Origin: Streptomyces griseorubiginosus
GTDB lineage: Bacteria; Actinomycetota; Actinomycetes; Streptomycetales; Streptomycetaceae
Assembly: GCF_001514195.1 (NCBI RefSeq)
Contig: NZ_KQ948735.1
Coordinates: 1,167,413 to 1,231,412 of the forward strand
Reading direction: 5' to 3'
DNA length: 64,000 bases
Position 1 is the stretch's first letter, and every line of letters starts with the position of its first letter. Position numbers and translations under genes: made by a program. The notes below the pieces were generated by a model that was not told the origin of the DNA, ran no database searches, and saw only the letters and a list, made by a program, of their open reading frames with translations. Of the stretch, positions 35,238 to 46,387 are shown piece by piece.

Positions 35238-38189
35238 ATGAGACGTAGAGCGAGACCGATCCTCGCTGTTGGCGCACTCCTCCTCGGCGGCGCGGGCCTC
35301 GTGCCCGTCGCCCAGGCCGCGGAGAGCGCCGCTTCTCCTGATCCGAACGAAGTCAAGGTCTTCCGGGCCGAGGTGACCAGCGCGCAGGTACCCCTGCTGC
35401 TGGCGGCCGGCCAGGACGGCCACGAACTGAGCGAGCAGGTGCCCGCGAAGGGCACCGCGACCGTCGAGGTCTACCTCACCGACCAGGAGGCGGAGAAGCT
35501 CGAGAAGAAGGGTGTCGAGCTCACCGAGCACACCCTGACCGCCAAGGCCGAGGCGCGGGTCGAGAAGGCCGCCGAGGGCGTGTTCCGGCCGTACAGCGGC
35601 AGCGGCGGGCTCAAGGAGGAACTCCTCGCCACGGCCCGGGCCAATCCCGCCCTCACCAAGGTCGTCTCCATCGGCAAGACCGTGAACGGCCAGGACATCC
35701 TCGCGCTCAAGCTGACCAAGGACGCGAAGAAGTCCAAGGACGGCGCCAAGCCCTCCGTCCTCTACATGTCCAACCAGCACGCGCGCGAGTGGATCACGCC
35801 GGAGATGACCCGGCGGCTGCTGCACTACTACGTGGACGGCTACCGGACCGACAAGCGGCTGAAGAAGATCGTCGACTCCACCGAGCTGTGGTTCGTCCTG
35901 TCGGCCAACCCCGACGGCTACGACTACACCTTCCAGAGCCCCGACAACCGGCTGTGGCGCAAGAACCTGCACGACAACAACGGCGACGGCGTCATCGGCG
36001 TCGGCGACGGTGTCGACCTCAACCGCAACTTCTCCTACAAGTGGGGCTACGACAACGAGGGTTCGTCGCCCAACCCCACCAGTGAGACCTACCGCGGCAC
36101 GGCCCCGGGCTCCGAGCCCGAGACCAAGGCGCTGGACGCCTTCGAGAAGCGGATCGGCTTCACCTACGGCATCAACTACCACTCCGCCGCCGAGCTCCTC
36201 CTCTACGGGGTCGGCTGGCAGGTGGCCACCGACACGCCCGACGACATCATGTACAAGGCGCTCGCCGGCACCCCGGACAACTCGGCGATCCCCGGCTACC
36301 GTCCGCAGGTCTCCTCGGAGCTGTACACCACCAACGGCGAGGCGGACGGCCACGCGTCGAACGTCAACGGCCTGGCCATGTTCACCCCCGAGATGTCGAC
36401 CTGCCAGACCGCCTCGGACCTCGACCCCAACGACCAGTGGAACGCGGCCGACTGCCAGTCGGTGTTCAACTTCCCGGACGACGAGAAGCTGATCCAGCAG
36501 GAGTTCCAGAAGAACATCCCGTTCGCGCTCTCCGTCGCCGAGTCGGCCGCCAAGCCGGACCAGCCGAAGTCCTCGCTCGGCCTCAAGGCCGCCGACTTCA
36601 CCCCGAAGCCGTTCACCACGTCCTACGCGCGCGGCGCCGACCAGGAGGTCTCCGTCACCGTCCGCAGGTCCGTGCGCGACAAGGAGCTCAAGTACCGCGT
36701 CAACGGCGGCCGTACGCACGACCGGGACCTCAGGGCCTGGAAGGGCGGCGAGACCTACGGCGGCGAGGACAACCTCTACTTCGACGAGTACCGGGCCAAG
36801 GTCGAGGACGCCAGGCCGGGCGACAAGGTCGAGGTCTGGTTCACCGGCCGCGACAGGAGCGGGAAGTCCACCTCCAGCACGCACTTCACGTACACGGTCG
36901 CGCAGCGGCCCCGCGCGGACGTGCTCGTGGTCGCCGAGGAGGGCGCGACCGCCACACAGGCGCGGACGTACGTCGACGCGCTCAAGGCGGCCGGCCGTCA
37001 GGCGATCGTCTGGAACGTCGGCACCCAGGGCGCGCCCGACGCGCTCGGCGTACTGGACCACTTCAGGTCGGTCGTGCACTACACGGGCGCGACCGTCCCG
37101 GGCAACGCCACCCAGCTCCAGCTGCGCGCGTTCCTCAACGAGGGCGGCAAGCTGATCGAGGCGGGCGAGCGGGCAGGCGGCAGCGTCGACCTGGGCGGCG
37201 GCACGCTGTCCAACGACTTCAGCCAGTACTACCTGGGCGCCTACACCCGTACGACCCTGCCGAACGCCACCGCCTTCCAGGGCACCGGCAAGCTCGCCGG
37301 AGCCTCCGGGACCCTCGGCGCCGCGCCCGGCAACCCGCTGGACGCGGCCGGCTCCTTCAGCGTCACCTCGGACAACCTGCCGGCGGCGACCTTCCCGCAG
37401 TTCGCGAGCGCGGGAGCGGGCAGCTACCCCGGCACGCCCAACCCGTACGGACCGTACGAGGGCTCGTCCATGGCGGCCGTCACGCACAGCGACTACGCCT
37501 GGAACCGTCTGACCCGCACCGTCGACCTCACCCAGGTGACCGCCGCGCAGGCGCCCACGCTGCGCACCCGGATGCTGTGGGACACCGAGGAGGGCTACGA
37601 CCACGCCGTCCTGGAGGCGCACACCGCCGGGGCCGACGACTGGACCACCCTCCCCGAGAAGAACGGCGCCACCAGCACCGCGGTGCCCGCCGAGTGCGAG
37701 GCCGGCTTCTTCATCGCGGCCCACCCCGCGCTCAAGCGGTACCTGACGCAGACCGCCGCCGGCTGCACCCCCACCGGCACCAGCGGCCAGTGGAACAGCC
37801 TCACCGGGGCCTCGGCCGGCTGGCAGGAGGTCTCCTTCGACCTCTCCGCCTACGCGGGCAAGAAGGTCGAGGTGTCCTTCAGCTACATCACCGACCCCGG
37901 CTCCGGCGGTCGCGGTGTGCTGCTCGACAACACCTCCGTGGTCGTCGGCGGGCAGGCCGTCGAGACCGAGGGCTTCGAGACCTCGCTCGGCGCCTGGAGC
38001 GTGCCCGGACCGCCCGCGGGCAGCCCCGCGGTCGTCAAGGACTGGGGCCGGACCGGAGAGCTGTTCAAGACGTACGGCGCGGTCACCACGGACGACACGG
38101 TGTTGCTGGGCTTCGGCCTGGAGCACGTCACCGCGGCGGCCGACCGCACGGCCCTGATCCGCAAGGCACTCGCCGCCGTCGGCGGGTGA
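35238..38189 (+). CDS. Large secreted M14-family zinc carboxypeptidase
   Basis: 983 residues from ATG 35238 (MRRRARPILAVGALLLGGAG), with a Sec-type signal peptide cut near residue 28 (PVAQAAES). A propeptide-like segment (about 30-130) precedes the M14 catalytic domain: zinc ligands NQHAREW near 180 and YHSAAE near 314, VDLNRNF substrate region, and the catalytic Glu probably in FTPEMS near 382. Beyond 440 come beta-rich domains not found in short M14 enzymes, including a possible immune-inhibitor-A or MAM-type region near 855-920 (WQEVSFDLSAYAGKKVEVS). It is probably extracellular and cleaves terminal residues from peptides. An earlier GTG/ATG frame start at 35187 is less likely, lying before the signal peptide. 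Confidence 0.9.
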   Translation: MRRRARPILAVGALLLGGAGLVPVAQAAESAASPDPNEVKVFRAEVTSAQVPLLLAAGQDGHELSEQVPAKGTATVEVYLTDQEAEKLEKKGVELTEHTLTAKAEARVEKAAEGVFRPYSGSGGLKEELLATARANPALTKVVSIGKTVNGQDILALKLTKDAKKSKDGAKPSVLYMSNQHAREWITPEMTRRLLHYYVDGYRTDKRLKKIVDSTELWFVLSANPDGYDYTFQSPDNRLWRKNLHDNNGDGVIGVGDGVDLNRNFSYKWGYDNEGSSPNPTSETYRGTAPGSEPETKALDAFEKRIGFTYGINYHSAAELLLYGVGWQVATDTPDDIMYKALAGTPDNSAIPGYRPQVSSELYTTNGEADGHASNVNGLAMFTPEMSTCQTASDLDPNDQWNAADCQSVFNFPDDEKLIQQEFQKNIPFALSVAESAAKPDQPKSSLGLKAADFTPKPFTTSYARGADQEVSVTVRRSVRDKELKYRVNGGRTHDRDLRAWKGGETYGGEDNLYFDEYRAKVEDARPGDKVEVWFTGRDRSGKSTSSTHFTYTVAQRPRADVLVVAEEGATATQARTYVDALKAAGRQAIVWNVGTQGAPDALGVLDHFRSVVHYTGATVPGNATQLQLRAFLNEGGKLIEAGERAGGSVDLGGGTLSNDFSQYYLGAYTRTTLPNATAFQGTGKLAGASGTLGAAPGNPLDAAGSFSVTSDNLPAATFPQFASAGAGSYPGTPNPYGPYEGSSMAAVTHSDYAWNRLTRTVDLTQVTAAQAPTLRTRMLWDTEEGYDHAVLEAHTAGADDWTTLPEKNGATSTAVPAECEAGFFIAAHPALKRYLTQTAAGCTPTGTSGQWNSLTGASAGWQEVSFDLSAYAGKKVEVSFSYITDPGSGGRGVLLDNTSVVVGGQAVETEGFETSLGAWSVPGPPAGSPAVVKDWGRTGELFKTYGAVTTDDTVLLGFGLEHVTAAADRTALIRKALAAVGG

Positions 38190-38210
38190 ACCCGTGGTGA
38201 CCCGGTGTAG

Positions 38211-39410
<1,200 letters not shown>

Positions 39411-39439
39411 TCCACAGAGCAGGCACCTCGATGTGAGAG

Positions 39440-39479
39440 CAGGGCCCGGGCCGCGCAGGGACGCGCCGCCCGGGCCCTG
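39440..39479 (+). terminator. Hairpin between gap and pgk
   Basis: CAGGGCCCGGGC (39440-39451) pairs with GCCCGGGCCCTG (39468-39479) across a 16-base loop that can pair further (CGCG/CGCG). No T-run follows. It may attenuate or protect the end of the gap mRNA. Confidence 0.6.
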
Positions 39480-39535
39480 ACTCACGTGCAGAACCGCCCT
39501 CGTACGATCAGAGCACCCTCACCAGGAGTTCCCTC

Positions 39536-40747
39536 ATGAAGACGATCGACGAACTCATCGCCGACGGCGTGGACGGCAAGCGGGTCTTCGTCCGCGCCGA
39601 CCTCAACGTGCCGCTCGCCGACGGCCTCATCACCGACGACGGCCGCATCCGTGCCGTCCTGCCCACCGTCAAGGCCCTCGTGGACGCGGGCGCCAAGGTG
39701 GTCGTGGCCTCGCACCTCGGCCGCCCCAAGGGCGCGCCGGACCCGGCCTTCTCGCTGCTTCCCGCCGCCGAGCGGCTCGGCGAACTCCTGGGCGCCCCCG
39801 TGGCCTTCGCCCAGGACACCGTCGGCCCCGCCGCGCACGATGCCGTGAACGGCCTCCAGCCCGGCCAGGTCGCCGTGATCGAGAACCTGCGCTTCAACGC
39901 GGGCGAGACCTCCAAGGACGACACCGAGCGCGGCGAGTTCGCGGACCAGCTGGCCGCCCTCGCGGACGTCTACGTCGGCGACGGCTTCGGCGCGGTGCAC
40001 CGTAAGCACGCCTCGGTGTACGACCTGCCGGCCCGGCTGCCGCACTACGCCGGCTACCTCATCGCCACCGAGGTCGGCGTCCTGAAGAAGCTCACCGACG
40101 ACGTCAAGCGGCCCTACGTGGTCGTGCTCGGCGGCGCCAAGGTCTCCGACAAGCTCGCCGTCATCGACGAGCTGCTCGGCAAGGCCGACCGCATCCTCAT
40201 CGGCGGCGGCATGGCCTTCACCTTCCTCAAGGCCAAGGGCCACGAGGTCGGCGCCTCCCTGCTCCAGGAGGACCAGATCCCGGCGGTCCTGGAGTACATC
40301 GAGCGCGCCGAGAAGACCGGCGTCGAGCTGGTCCTGCCGGTCGACGCCGTGGTCGCCCCGGCCTTCCCGGACCTGAAGACCAAGGCCCCGGCCGACGCCA
40401 CCACCGTCGCCGCGGACGCCATCCCGGCCGACCGGATGGGCCTGGACATCGGTCCGGCCTCCGGCAAGCTGTACGCCTCGAAGATCACCGACGCCGCCAC
40501 CGTCTTCTGGAACGGCCCGATGGGCGTCTTCGAGCACCCCGAATTCGCCGAGGGCACCAAGGCGGTCGCCCAGGCCCTCCTCGACTCCCAGGCCTTCACG
40601 GTCGTCGGCGGTGGCGACTCCGCCGCGGCCGTCCGCATCCTGGGCTTCGACGAGAACGCGTTCGGACACATCTCGACCGGTGGCGGCGCCTCCCTCGAAT
40701 ACCTCGAGGGCAAGACGCTCCCCGGCCTCGCCGCACTGGAGGACTGA
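39536..40747 (+). CDS. pgk: Phosphoglycerate kinase
   Basis: 403 residues. Conserved blocks: KRVFVRADLNVPL, VVASHLGRPKG, VAVIENLRFNAGE, KVSDKLAVIDELL, WNGPMGVFEHPEFAEGT and the nucleotide loop VVGGGDSAAAVRILG. It transfers phosphate from 1,3-bisphosphoglycerate to ADP. ATG 39536 has CCAGGAG at about 39521-39527. Only 6 bp separate it from tpiA, so pgk and tpiA are one transcript. Confidence 0.98.
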   Translation: MKTIDELIADGVDGKRVFVRADLNVPLADGLITDDGRIRAVLPTVKALVDAGAKVVVASHLGRPKGAPDPAFSLLPAAERLGELLGAPVAFAQDTVGPAAHDAVNGLQPGQVAVIENLRFNAGETSKDDTERGEFADQLAALADVYVGDGFGAVHRKHASVYDLPARLPHYAGYLIATEVGVLKKLTDDVKRPYVVVLGGAKVSDKLAVIDELLGKADRILIGGGMAFTFLKAKGHEVGASLLQEDQIPAVLEYIERAEKTGVELVLPVDAVVAPAFPDLKTKAPADATTVAADAIPADRMGLDIGPASGKLYASKITDAATVFWNGPMGVFEHPEFAEGTKAVAQALLDSQAFTVVGGGDSAAAVRILGFDENAFGHISTGGGASLEYLEGKTLPGLAALED

Positions 40748-40753
40748 CCCCGC

Positions 40754-41530
40754 ATGACCACTCGCACGCCGATCATGGCGGGTAACTGGAAGATGAACCT
40801 CAACCACCTCGAGGCCATCGCGCACGTCCAGAAGCTCGCCTTCGCCCTCGCGGACAAGGACTACGAGGCCGTCGAGGTCGCCGTCCTGCCGCCCTTCACC
40901 GACCTGCGCTCCGTGCAGACCCTGGTCGACGGCGACAAGCTCAAGATCAAGTACGGCGCCCAGGACCTCTCGGCGCACGACTCCGGCGCCTACACCGGCG
41001 AGATCTCCGGCTCGATGCTGGCCAAGCTGAAGTGCACGTACGTGGCGATCGGCCACTCCGAGCGCCGCCAGTACCACGCCGAGACCGACGAGATCGTCAA
41101 CGCCAAGGTCAAGGCCGCCTACAAGCACGGCCTCACCCCGATCCTGTGCGTCGGCGAGGAGCTGGAGGTCCGCGAGGCGGGCAACCACGTCTCGCACACC
41201 CTCGCCCAGGTCGAGGGCGGTCTGAAGGACCTCCCGGCCGAGCAGGCCGAGTCCGTCGTCATCGCCTACGAGCCCGTCTGGGCCATCGGCACCGGCAAGG
41301 TCTGCGGCGCCGAGGACGCCCAGGAGGTCTGCGCCGCCATCCGCGGCAAGATCGCCGAGCTGTACACCCAGGAACTGGCCGACCAGGTCCGCATCCAGTA
41401 CGGCGGCTCCGTCAAGGCCGGCAACGTCGCGGAGATCATGGCGCAGGCCGACATCGACGGCGCCCTGGTCGGCGGTGCCTCCCTGGACGCCGATGAGTTC
41501 GTCAAGATCGTGCGCTTCCGGGACCAGTGA
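40754..41530 (+). CDS. tpiA: Triosephosphate isomerase
   Basis: 258 residues. The TIM barrel shows [14 protein letters not shown], the catalytic His in [13 protein letters not shown], the catalytic Glu in [14 protein letters not shown], and the phosphate loop [14 protein letters not shown] and ALVGGASLD. It interconverts dihydroxyacetone phosphate and glyceraldehyde 3-phosphate. The first ATG (40754) is used, with GGAGG inside the end of pgk; the alternative internal Met at residue 11 lacks a ribosome site. Confidence 0.98.
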   Translation: MTTRTPIMAGNWKMNLNHLEAIAHVQKLAFALADKDYEAVEVAVLPPFTDLRSVQTLVDGDKLKIKYGAQDLSAHDSGAYTGEISGSMLAKLKCTYVAIGHSERRQYHAETDEIVNAKVKAAYKHGLTPILCVGEELEVREAGNHVSHTLAQVEGGLKDLPAEQAESVVIAYEPVWAIGTGKVCGAEDAQEVCAAIRGKIAELYTQELADQVRIQYGGSVKAGNVAEIMAQADIDGALVGGASLDADEFVKIVRFRDQ

Positions 41531-41627
41531 GTAGGCCGTAGCGGCGATCCGTCGTACTCTTGCGGGGGCATGGCCCTGACGGCCGTGCCCCCGTCGTTCA
41601 TCCGAATCCGAGAGAGTTGGTCCAGCC

Positions 41628-41864
41628 GTGGTTTTGGGGTTCTCGATCGCCCTGATCGTCTTCAGCGGGCTGCTGATGCTGCTGGTGCTGATGCACAAGG
41701 GGAAGGGCGGCGGCCTCTCCGACATGTTCGGTGGCGGCATGCAGTCGTCCGTCGGTGGCTCCTCGGTCGCCGAGCGCAACCTCGACCGCATCACCGTGGT
41801 GATCGGTCTGCTGTGGTTCGCGTGCATCATCGTGCTCGGTCTGCTCATGAAGACGAACAGCTGA
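41628..41864 (+). CDS. secG: Preprotein translocase subunit SecG
   Basis: 78 residues: two membrane helices (LGFSIALIVFSGLLMLLVLM and ITVVIGLLWFACIIVLGLLM) joined by a Gly-rich loop (GKGGGLSDMFGGGMQSSVGG), the typical SecG plan. GTG 41628 is preceded by GAGAG at about 41610. It stabilises SecYE during protein export. The pgk-tpiA-secG order is common in actinobacteria and firmicutes. Confidence 0.95.
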   Translation: MVLGFSIALIVFSGLLMLLVLMHKGKGGGLSDMFGGGMQSSVGGSSVAERNLDRITVVIGLLWFACIIVLGLLMKTNS

Positions 41865-41983
41865 GCGGCCAGGCCACACACAGCACGTACATTCCGCACG
41901 TAAGGCCCCACGTTCGGTACGCGCACCTGAGCGCGGCCTATCATGGGGCTTGCGTCTAGGTGTGGGGGCTGTAACTCCAACCA

Positions 41984-42012
41984 CTGGACGCGCGTTGGGC
42001 CTTACGTAGACT
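41984..42012 (+). promoter_or_regulatory. Possible promoter of the RbpA-family gene
   Basis: CTGGAC at 41984-41989 and TAGACT at 42007-42012 are 17 bp apart, close to the Streptomyces housekeeping pattern. The start codon follows at 42080. Not tested against alternatives. Confidence 0.4.
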
Positions 42013-42079
42013 GAGGCGCTCGCAACGAAGCGACAACGCCGACTCGCTTCGCGGCACCATCACGCAGGGAGTTACGACC

Positions 42080-42415
42080 GTGGCAAGTGGCAACGCGATC
42101 CGAGGTAGCCGGGTCGGGGCGGGGCCGATGGGCGAGGCCGAGCGGGGCGAGTCCGCGCCCCGGCTGCGCATCTCCTTCTGGTGCTCCAACGGGCATGAGA
42201 CGCAGCCCAGCTTCGCCAGCGACGCGCAGGTCCCCGAAACCTGGGACTGCCCGCGCTGCGGCTTCCCCGCAGGACAGGACCGGGACAACCCGCCGGACCC
42301 GCCGCGCACCGAGCCGTACAAGACGCACCTCGCGTACGTACGGGAGCGGCGCAGCGACGCGGACGGCGAGGCGATCCTCGCCGAGGCGCTCGCCAAGCTG
42401 CGGGGCGAGATCTAG
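42080..42415 (+). CDS. RbpA-family RNA polymerase-binding protein
   Basis: 111 residues. It has an amino part with Arg (NAIRGSRVGAGPMGEAERGE), a zinc-type Cys pattern (SFWCSNGHE, TWDCPRCGFP), and the sigma-interaction end (PYKTHLAYVRERRSDADGEA, ILAEALAKLRGE). RbpA in actinobacteria binds RNA polymerase beta and the principal sigma factor and stimulates housekeeping transcription. The best-studied Streptomyces RbpA, as I recall, has a different amino region, so this may be a second paralogue rather than RbpA itself. GTG or ATG start alternatives are few; GTG 42080 with GGGAG upstream is taken. Confidence 0.8.
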   Translation: MASGNAIRGSRVGAGPMGEAERGESAPRLRISFWCSNGHETQPSFASDAQVPETWDCPRCGFPAGQDRDNPPDPPRTEPYKTHLAYVRERRSDADGEAILAEALAKLRGEI

Positions 42416-42482
42416 GAGTCGAGTGCCGGCCGGACACCGAGGGGGGTCTGGCCGGAGGTGTTTCACGGCTTGAGCTGTTCTC

Positions 42483-42521
42483 CAGCTCGGCCTGTCCGTT
42501 CCGCAGCTCGGCCTGTCCGTT
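42483..42521. repeat. Tandem 18-bp duplicate in the pgi leader
   Basis: CAGCTCGGCCTGTCCGTT occurs at 42483-42500 and again at 42504-42521, 21 bp apart, in the 251-bp non-coding stretch (42416-42666) before pgi. Nothing else was recognised in that stretch. Confidence 0.8.
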
Positions 42522-42666
42522 GCTTTCGCCGTCTCGCTGATACCCGCGCTCCTCGCGCACGTATCTGTGGGTGCGGTCGGCGCCGCAGTCGTCACGGCTC
42601 GCGTCCCGCGTCGATCAACCAGGTTGGCACAGCTGGGACAGGCACGAAAGAAGGCTGAAGTCGGAC

Positions 42667-44322
42667 ATGAACGCAGACGGCCGTAGCAGGCTCAACCGGA
42701 CGCCCGAGTGGACCGCGCTGACCGAGCACCGCGAGGCGCTCGGCGAGGTGCGGCTCAGGGAACTGTTCGCCGCCGACCCGGGGCGCGGCACCGGGTACAC
42801 CCTGCGGGTCGGGGACCTGTACGTCGACTTCTCCAAGCACCTGGTCACCGACGAGACCCTGCGGCTGCTGCGCGAACTCGCTTCCGCCACCGACGTGTTC
42901 GGCCTGCGGGACGCCATGTTCCGCGGTGAGCGGATCAACACCACCGAGGACCGGGCGGTCCTGCACACCGCGCTGCGGGCCCCGCGCGACGCGGTGATCG
43001 AGGTCGACGGCGAGAACGTCGTGCCCCGTGTGCACGCGGTGCTGGACAAGATGAGCGACTTCGCGCACCGGGTCCGCTCCGGCGAGTGGACCGGCCACAC
43101 CGGCAAGCGGATCAAGAACGTCGTCAACATCGGCATCGGCGGCTCCGACCTCGGCCCCGCGATGGCCTACGAGGTGCTGCGGGCCTTCACCGACCGCGAC
43201 CTCACCGTCCGCTTCGTGTCCAACGTCGACGGCGCCGACCTGCACGAGGCGACCCGTGACCTGGACGCGGCCGAGACGCTGTTCGTCATCGCCTCCAAGA
43301 CCTTCACCACCATCGAGACGATCACCAACGCCACCTCGGCCCGGTCCTGGCTGCTCGGCGAGCTGAAGGCGGGGCAGGAGGCCGTCGCGCAGCACTTCGT
43401 GGCGCTGTCGACCAACGCCCGGAAGGTGTCGGACTTCGGCATCGACCCGGACAACATGTTCGAGTTCTGGGACTGGGTCGGTGGCCGCTACTCCTACGAC
43501 TCGGCGATCGGCCTGTCGCTGATGATCGCCATCGGCCCGGACCGCTTCCGGGAGATGCTCGACGGCTTCCGGCTCGTCGACGAGCACTTCCGGACCGCCC
43601 CCGCAGAGACCAACGTCCCGCTGCTCCTCGGGCTGCTGGGCATCTGGTACGGCAACTTCCATGACGCCCAGTCGCACGCGGTGTTGCCGTACAGCCACTA
43701 TCTGTCCAAGTTCACGGCGTACTTGCAGCAGCTGGACATGGAGTCCAACGGCAAGTACGTGGGCCGGGACGGGCAGCCCGTCGAATGGCAGACCGGCCCG
43801 GTGGTGTGGGGCACGCCTGGTACCAACGGGCAGCACGCCTACTACCAGTTGATCCACCAGGGCACGAAGCTCATCCCGGCCGACTTCATCGGCTTCGCGC
43901 GCCCCGTGGACGAGCTGAGCGACGAACTCGCCGCGCAGCACGACCTGTTGATGGCGAACTTCTTCGCCCAGACCCAGGCGCTGGCCTTCGGCAAGACGCC
44001 GGACGAGGTCCGTGCGGAGGGCGTGCCCGAGGAACTGGTCCCGCACAAGACGTTCCGGGGCAACCACCCGACCACGACGATCCTGGCCCGCGAGCTGACT
44101 CCGTCGGTCCTCGGCCAGCTCATCGCCCTGTACGAGCACAAGGTGTTCGTCCAGGGCGCGGTCTGGAACATCGACTCCTTCGACCAGTGGGGCGTCGAAC
44201 TCGGCAAGGTCCTCGCCAAGCGGGTCGAACCGGCGCTCACGGAGGGCGCGAAGGTGCCGGGGCTTGACGCGTCGACCGAGGCGCTGGTGGCTGCGTACCG
44301 GGAGTTGCGGGGGCGGCAGTAG
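42667..44322 (+). CDS. pgi: Glucose-6-phosphate isomerase
   Basis: 551 residues, normal length. Signature blocks: [34 protein letters not shown], the conserved [31 protein letters not shown], and [17 protein letters not shown] with the catalytic His; [10 protein letters not shown] closes the fold. It interconverts glucose 6-phosphate and fructose 6-phosphate, feeding zwf on one side and glycolysis on the other. ATG 42667 is chosen because [18 protein letters not shown] is the natural start; upstream codons do not resemble the family. It is convergent with pgl across a strong terminator. Confidence 0.97.
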   Translation: MNADGRSRLNRTPEWTALTEHREALGEVRLRELFAADPGRGTGYTLRVGDLYVDFSKHLVTDETLRLLRELASATDVFGLRDAMFRGERINTTEDRAVLHTALRAPRDAVIEVDGENVVPRVHAVLDKMSDFAHRVRSGEWTGHTGKRIKNVVNIGIGGSDLGPAMAYEVLRAFTDRDLTVRFVSNVDGADLHEATRDLDAAETLFVIASKTFTTIETITNATSARSWLLGELKAGQEAVAQHFVALSTNARKVSDFGIDPDNMFEFWDWVGGRYSYDSAIGLSLMIAIGPDRFREMLDGFRLVDEHFRTAPAETNVPLLLGLLGIWYGNFHDAQSHAVLPYSHYLSKFTAYLQQLDMESNGKYVGRDGQPVEWQTGPVVWGTPGTNGQHAYYQLIHQGTKLIPADFIGFARPVDELSDELAAQHDLLMANFFAQTQALAFGKTPDEVRAEGVPEELVPHKTFRGNHPTTTILARELTPSVLGQLIALYEHKVFVQGAVWNIDSFDQWGVELGKVLAKRVEPALTEGAKVPGLDASTEALVAAYRELRGRQ

Positions 44323-44375
44323 AACACCCCTGCGGGCGGATCGTCCGTGGCACTCGACTTGCCGGACGTCACAAG

Positions 44376-44409
44376 GACGCCGGGTCTCTCCTGAGAGAGA
44401 CCCGGCGTC
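44376..44409. terminator. Bidirectional terminator between pgi and pgl
   Basis: Perfect 15-bp stem GACGCCGGGTCTCTC (44376-44390) / GAGAGACCCGGCGTC (44395-44409), loop CTGA, between convergent operons. Confidence 0.88.
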
Positions 44410-44432
44410 GACTGCAGTGCACAGGACCGGCG

Positions 44433-45215
44433 TTACGACAAAGCCGCCGGATACAGCGACCGGGGCAGCTGGGACGCCGCCGTCGAGTCCAGCAGCCACA
44501 GGGTGCGGGCCCGGCCGCGTGCTCCCGCCGCCGGGGCCTGGATCTCGCCCGCGCCGGACAGGGCGATCGCCGCGGCCTGCGCCTTGTCCTCGCCGGCCGC
44601 GAGCAGCCAGACCTCGCGGGCCGCGCGGATCGCCGGCAGGGTCAGCGTCACCCGCGTCGGCGGCGGCTTCGGGGCACCGTGCACCCCGACGACCGTGCGC
44701 TCGGTCTCCCGCACCGCGGGCAGCTCCGGGAACAGGGACGCCACATGCGTGTCCGGGCCGACGCCCAGCATCAGGACGTCGAAGGTGGGGACGGCGCCGT
44801 GGTTCTCCGGCCCGGCCGCACGGGCCAGCTCCTCGGCGTAGGAAGCCGCCGCGGCCTCGACGTCGTCGCCGTGCGGGCCGTCCGACGCGGGCATGGTGTG
44901 CACGCGCTTCGGGTCCAGCGGGACGGCGTCCAGCAGGGCCTCGCGGGCCTGCGTGTCGTTGCGCTCCGGGTCGCCCTCGGGCAGGAAGCGCTCGTCGCCC
45001 CACCACAGGTCGAGGCGGCCCCAGTCGACGGCGTCCCGGGCGGGCGCCGCGGCCAGGGCGGCCAGCAGGCCGTTGCCGTTGCGGCCGCCCGTGAGGACCA
45101 CCGACGCCGAGCCCCGGGAGGCCTGCGCGTCCACGATCTTCGTGATCAGCCGGGCCGCGGCGGCCTGGGCCATCAGCTCCTTGTCGTGGTGCACGACCAG
45201 CTGCGGAGTGCTCAC
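44433..45215 (-). CDS. pgl: 6-phosphogluconolactonase
   Basis: 260 residues. SVVLTGGRNGNGLLAALA, WWGDERFLPEGDPERND (catalytic region) and FDVLMLGVGPDTHVASLFP are the standard blocks of the DevB/SOL type. In the usual family the pattern is LGMGPDGHTASLFP; here DTHVASL replaces DGHTASL, a modest change that keeps the catalytic His. It hydrolyses 6-phosphogluconolactone from the zwf reaction. GTG 45215 overlaps the opcA stop (GTGA). Last gene of a five-gene pentose-phosphate operon. Confidence 0.94.
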   Translation of the reverse strand: MSTPQLVVHHDKELMAQAAAARLITKIVDAQASRGSASVVLTGGRNGNGLLAALAAAPARDAVDWGRLDLWWGDERFLPEGDPERNDTQAREALLDAVPLDPKRVHTMPASDGPHGDDVEAAAASYAEELARAAGPENHGAVPTFDVLMLGVGPDTHVASLFPELPAVRETERTVVGVHGAPKPPPTRVTLTLPAIRAAREVWLLAAGEDKAQAAAIALSGAGEIQAPAAGARGRARTLWLLDSTAASQLPRSLYPAALS

Positions 45216-46387
45216 TTCGCCGCCTTCCCGGACAGGCCGGAGGGGACCGGCTTCAGCGCCGGCGGCTGCGCCGCTTCCGGTGCGGGAGCTTGTGCAGGAG
45301 CCTCGCCGTCGGCCGGTTCTCCTTTGGCCGACGGTCCCTCCGGGGCACCCTCGACGTCCGAGGCGGCCTCGACGTCCGGGGAAGTCTCCAGGGAAGCCGC
45401 AACCGGCTCCTCCGGCTGCTCCGGCTCCTTGGGCTTCTCCACCGTGTCCGCGTGCCCGTTCGACACGTTCAGCCGGTGCACCCCGAACCGCAGGGCGGAC
45501 GCGTACGTGTCGTCCGGGTCCAGCCTGCGCAGCTCCTCCGCGATCAGCTCGGCCGTTTCCCGGCGCTTGAGCGCCACCGCACGGTCGGGCTGGCCGTCGA
45601 TGGACAGCGTGGCCAGGGAGCCGTCGGCCCGGTCCAGGGTGATGGGACCGTGGCTGGTCTCCATGCGGACCGCGGTCAGCCCGGGCCCGGAGGACAGCGA
45701 ACGCCGTACCGGCACGTCGAGACGGTCGGCGAGCCACATGGCGAGCAGCTCGCAGCTCGGGTTGTACTCCTCGCCCTCCACCTCGACGGCCTTGACCTCG
45801 ACGCTGACCTGGTCCAGAGCCGCCGCCAGCATCGAGCGCCAGGGCGTGATCCGGGTCCAGGACAGGTCGGTGTCGCCGGGCTTGTAGGTCCCGGCGCGGG
45901 CCGTCAGCTCACGCACCGGCTGTTCGGAGGAGTAGGTGTCGGTGACCCGGCGCTGGGCGAGCGCGCCCAGCGGGTCCCCGGCCGGGTCGAGCGGGGCGTC
46001 CACCGGCCACCACACGACGACCGGCGCGTCCGGCAGCAGCAGCGGCAGGACGACCGACTGGGCGTGGTCGGCCACCTCGCCGTACAGACGCAGCACCACC
46101 GTCTCGCCGGTGCCCGCGTCCGCCCCGACCCGGACCTCGGCGTCGAGGCGGGACTGGGTGCGGTCACGGGGACTCCGCGACACCCGCTTGATGACCACCA
46201 GCGTGCGCGAGGGGTGCTCGCGGGACGCGTCGTTGGCGGCCTTCAGGGCGTCGTAGGCGTTCTCCTCGTCCGTCACGATGACGAGCGTGAGCACCATGCC
46301 GACGGCCGGCGTCCCTATGGCCCGACGGCCCTTGACCAGCGCCTTGTTGATCTTGCTGGCGGTGGTGTCCGTGAGGTCTGTCTTCAT
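45212..46387 (-). CDS. opcA: OpcA, glucose-6-phosphate dehydrogenase assembly protein
   Basis: 391 residues. The OpcA core is evident: VGMVLTLVIVTDEENAYDAL, then SPRDRTQSRLDAEVR, LPLLLPDAPVVVWWPVDAPL, and SWTRITPWRSMLAAALDQ. OpcA promotes active oligomer formation of glucose-6-phosphate dehydrogenase in cyanobacteria and actinobacteria. The carboxyl 70 residues are an acidic, Pro/Ala-rich tail (EPEQPEEPVAASLETSPDVE) not needed for the fold. The ATG at 46387 overlaps the zwf stop (ATGA), so it is translationally coupled to its partner. Confidence 0.95.
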   Translation of the reverse strand: MKTDLTDTTASKINKALVKGRRAIGTPAVGMVLTLVIVTDEENAYDALKAANDASREHPSRTLVVIKRVSRSPRDRTQSRLDAEVRVGADAGTGETVVLRLYGEVADHAQSVVLPLLLPDAPVVVWWPVDAPLDPAGDPLGALAQRRVTDTYSSEQPVRELTARAGTYKPGDTDLSWTRITPWRSMLAAALDQVSVEVKAVEVEGEEYNPSCELLAMWLADRLDVPVRRSLSSGPGLTAVRMETSHGPITLDRADGSLATLSIDGQPDRAVALKRRETAELIAEELRRLDPDDTYASALRFGVHRLNVSNGHADTVEKPKEPEQPEEPVAASLETSPDVEAASDVEGAPEGPSAKGEPADGEAPAQAPAPEAAQPPALKPVPSGLSGKAAK

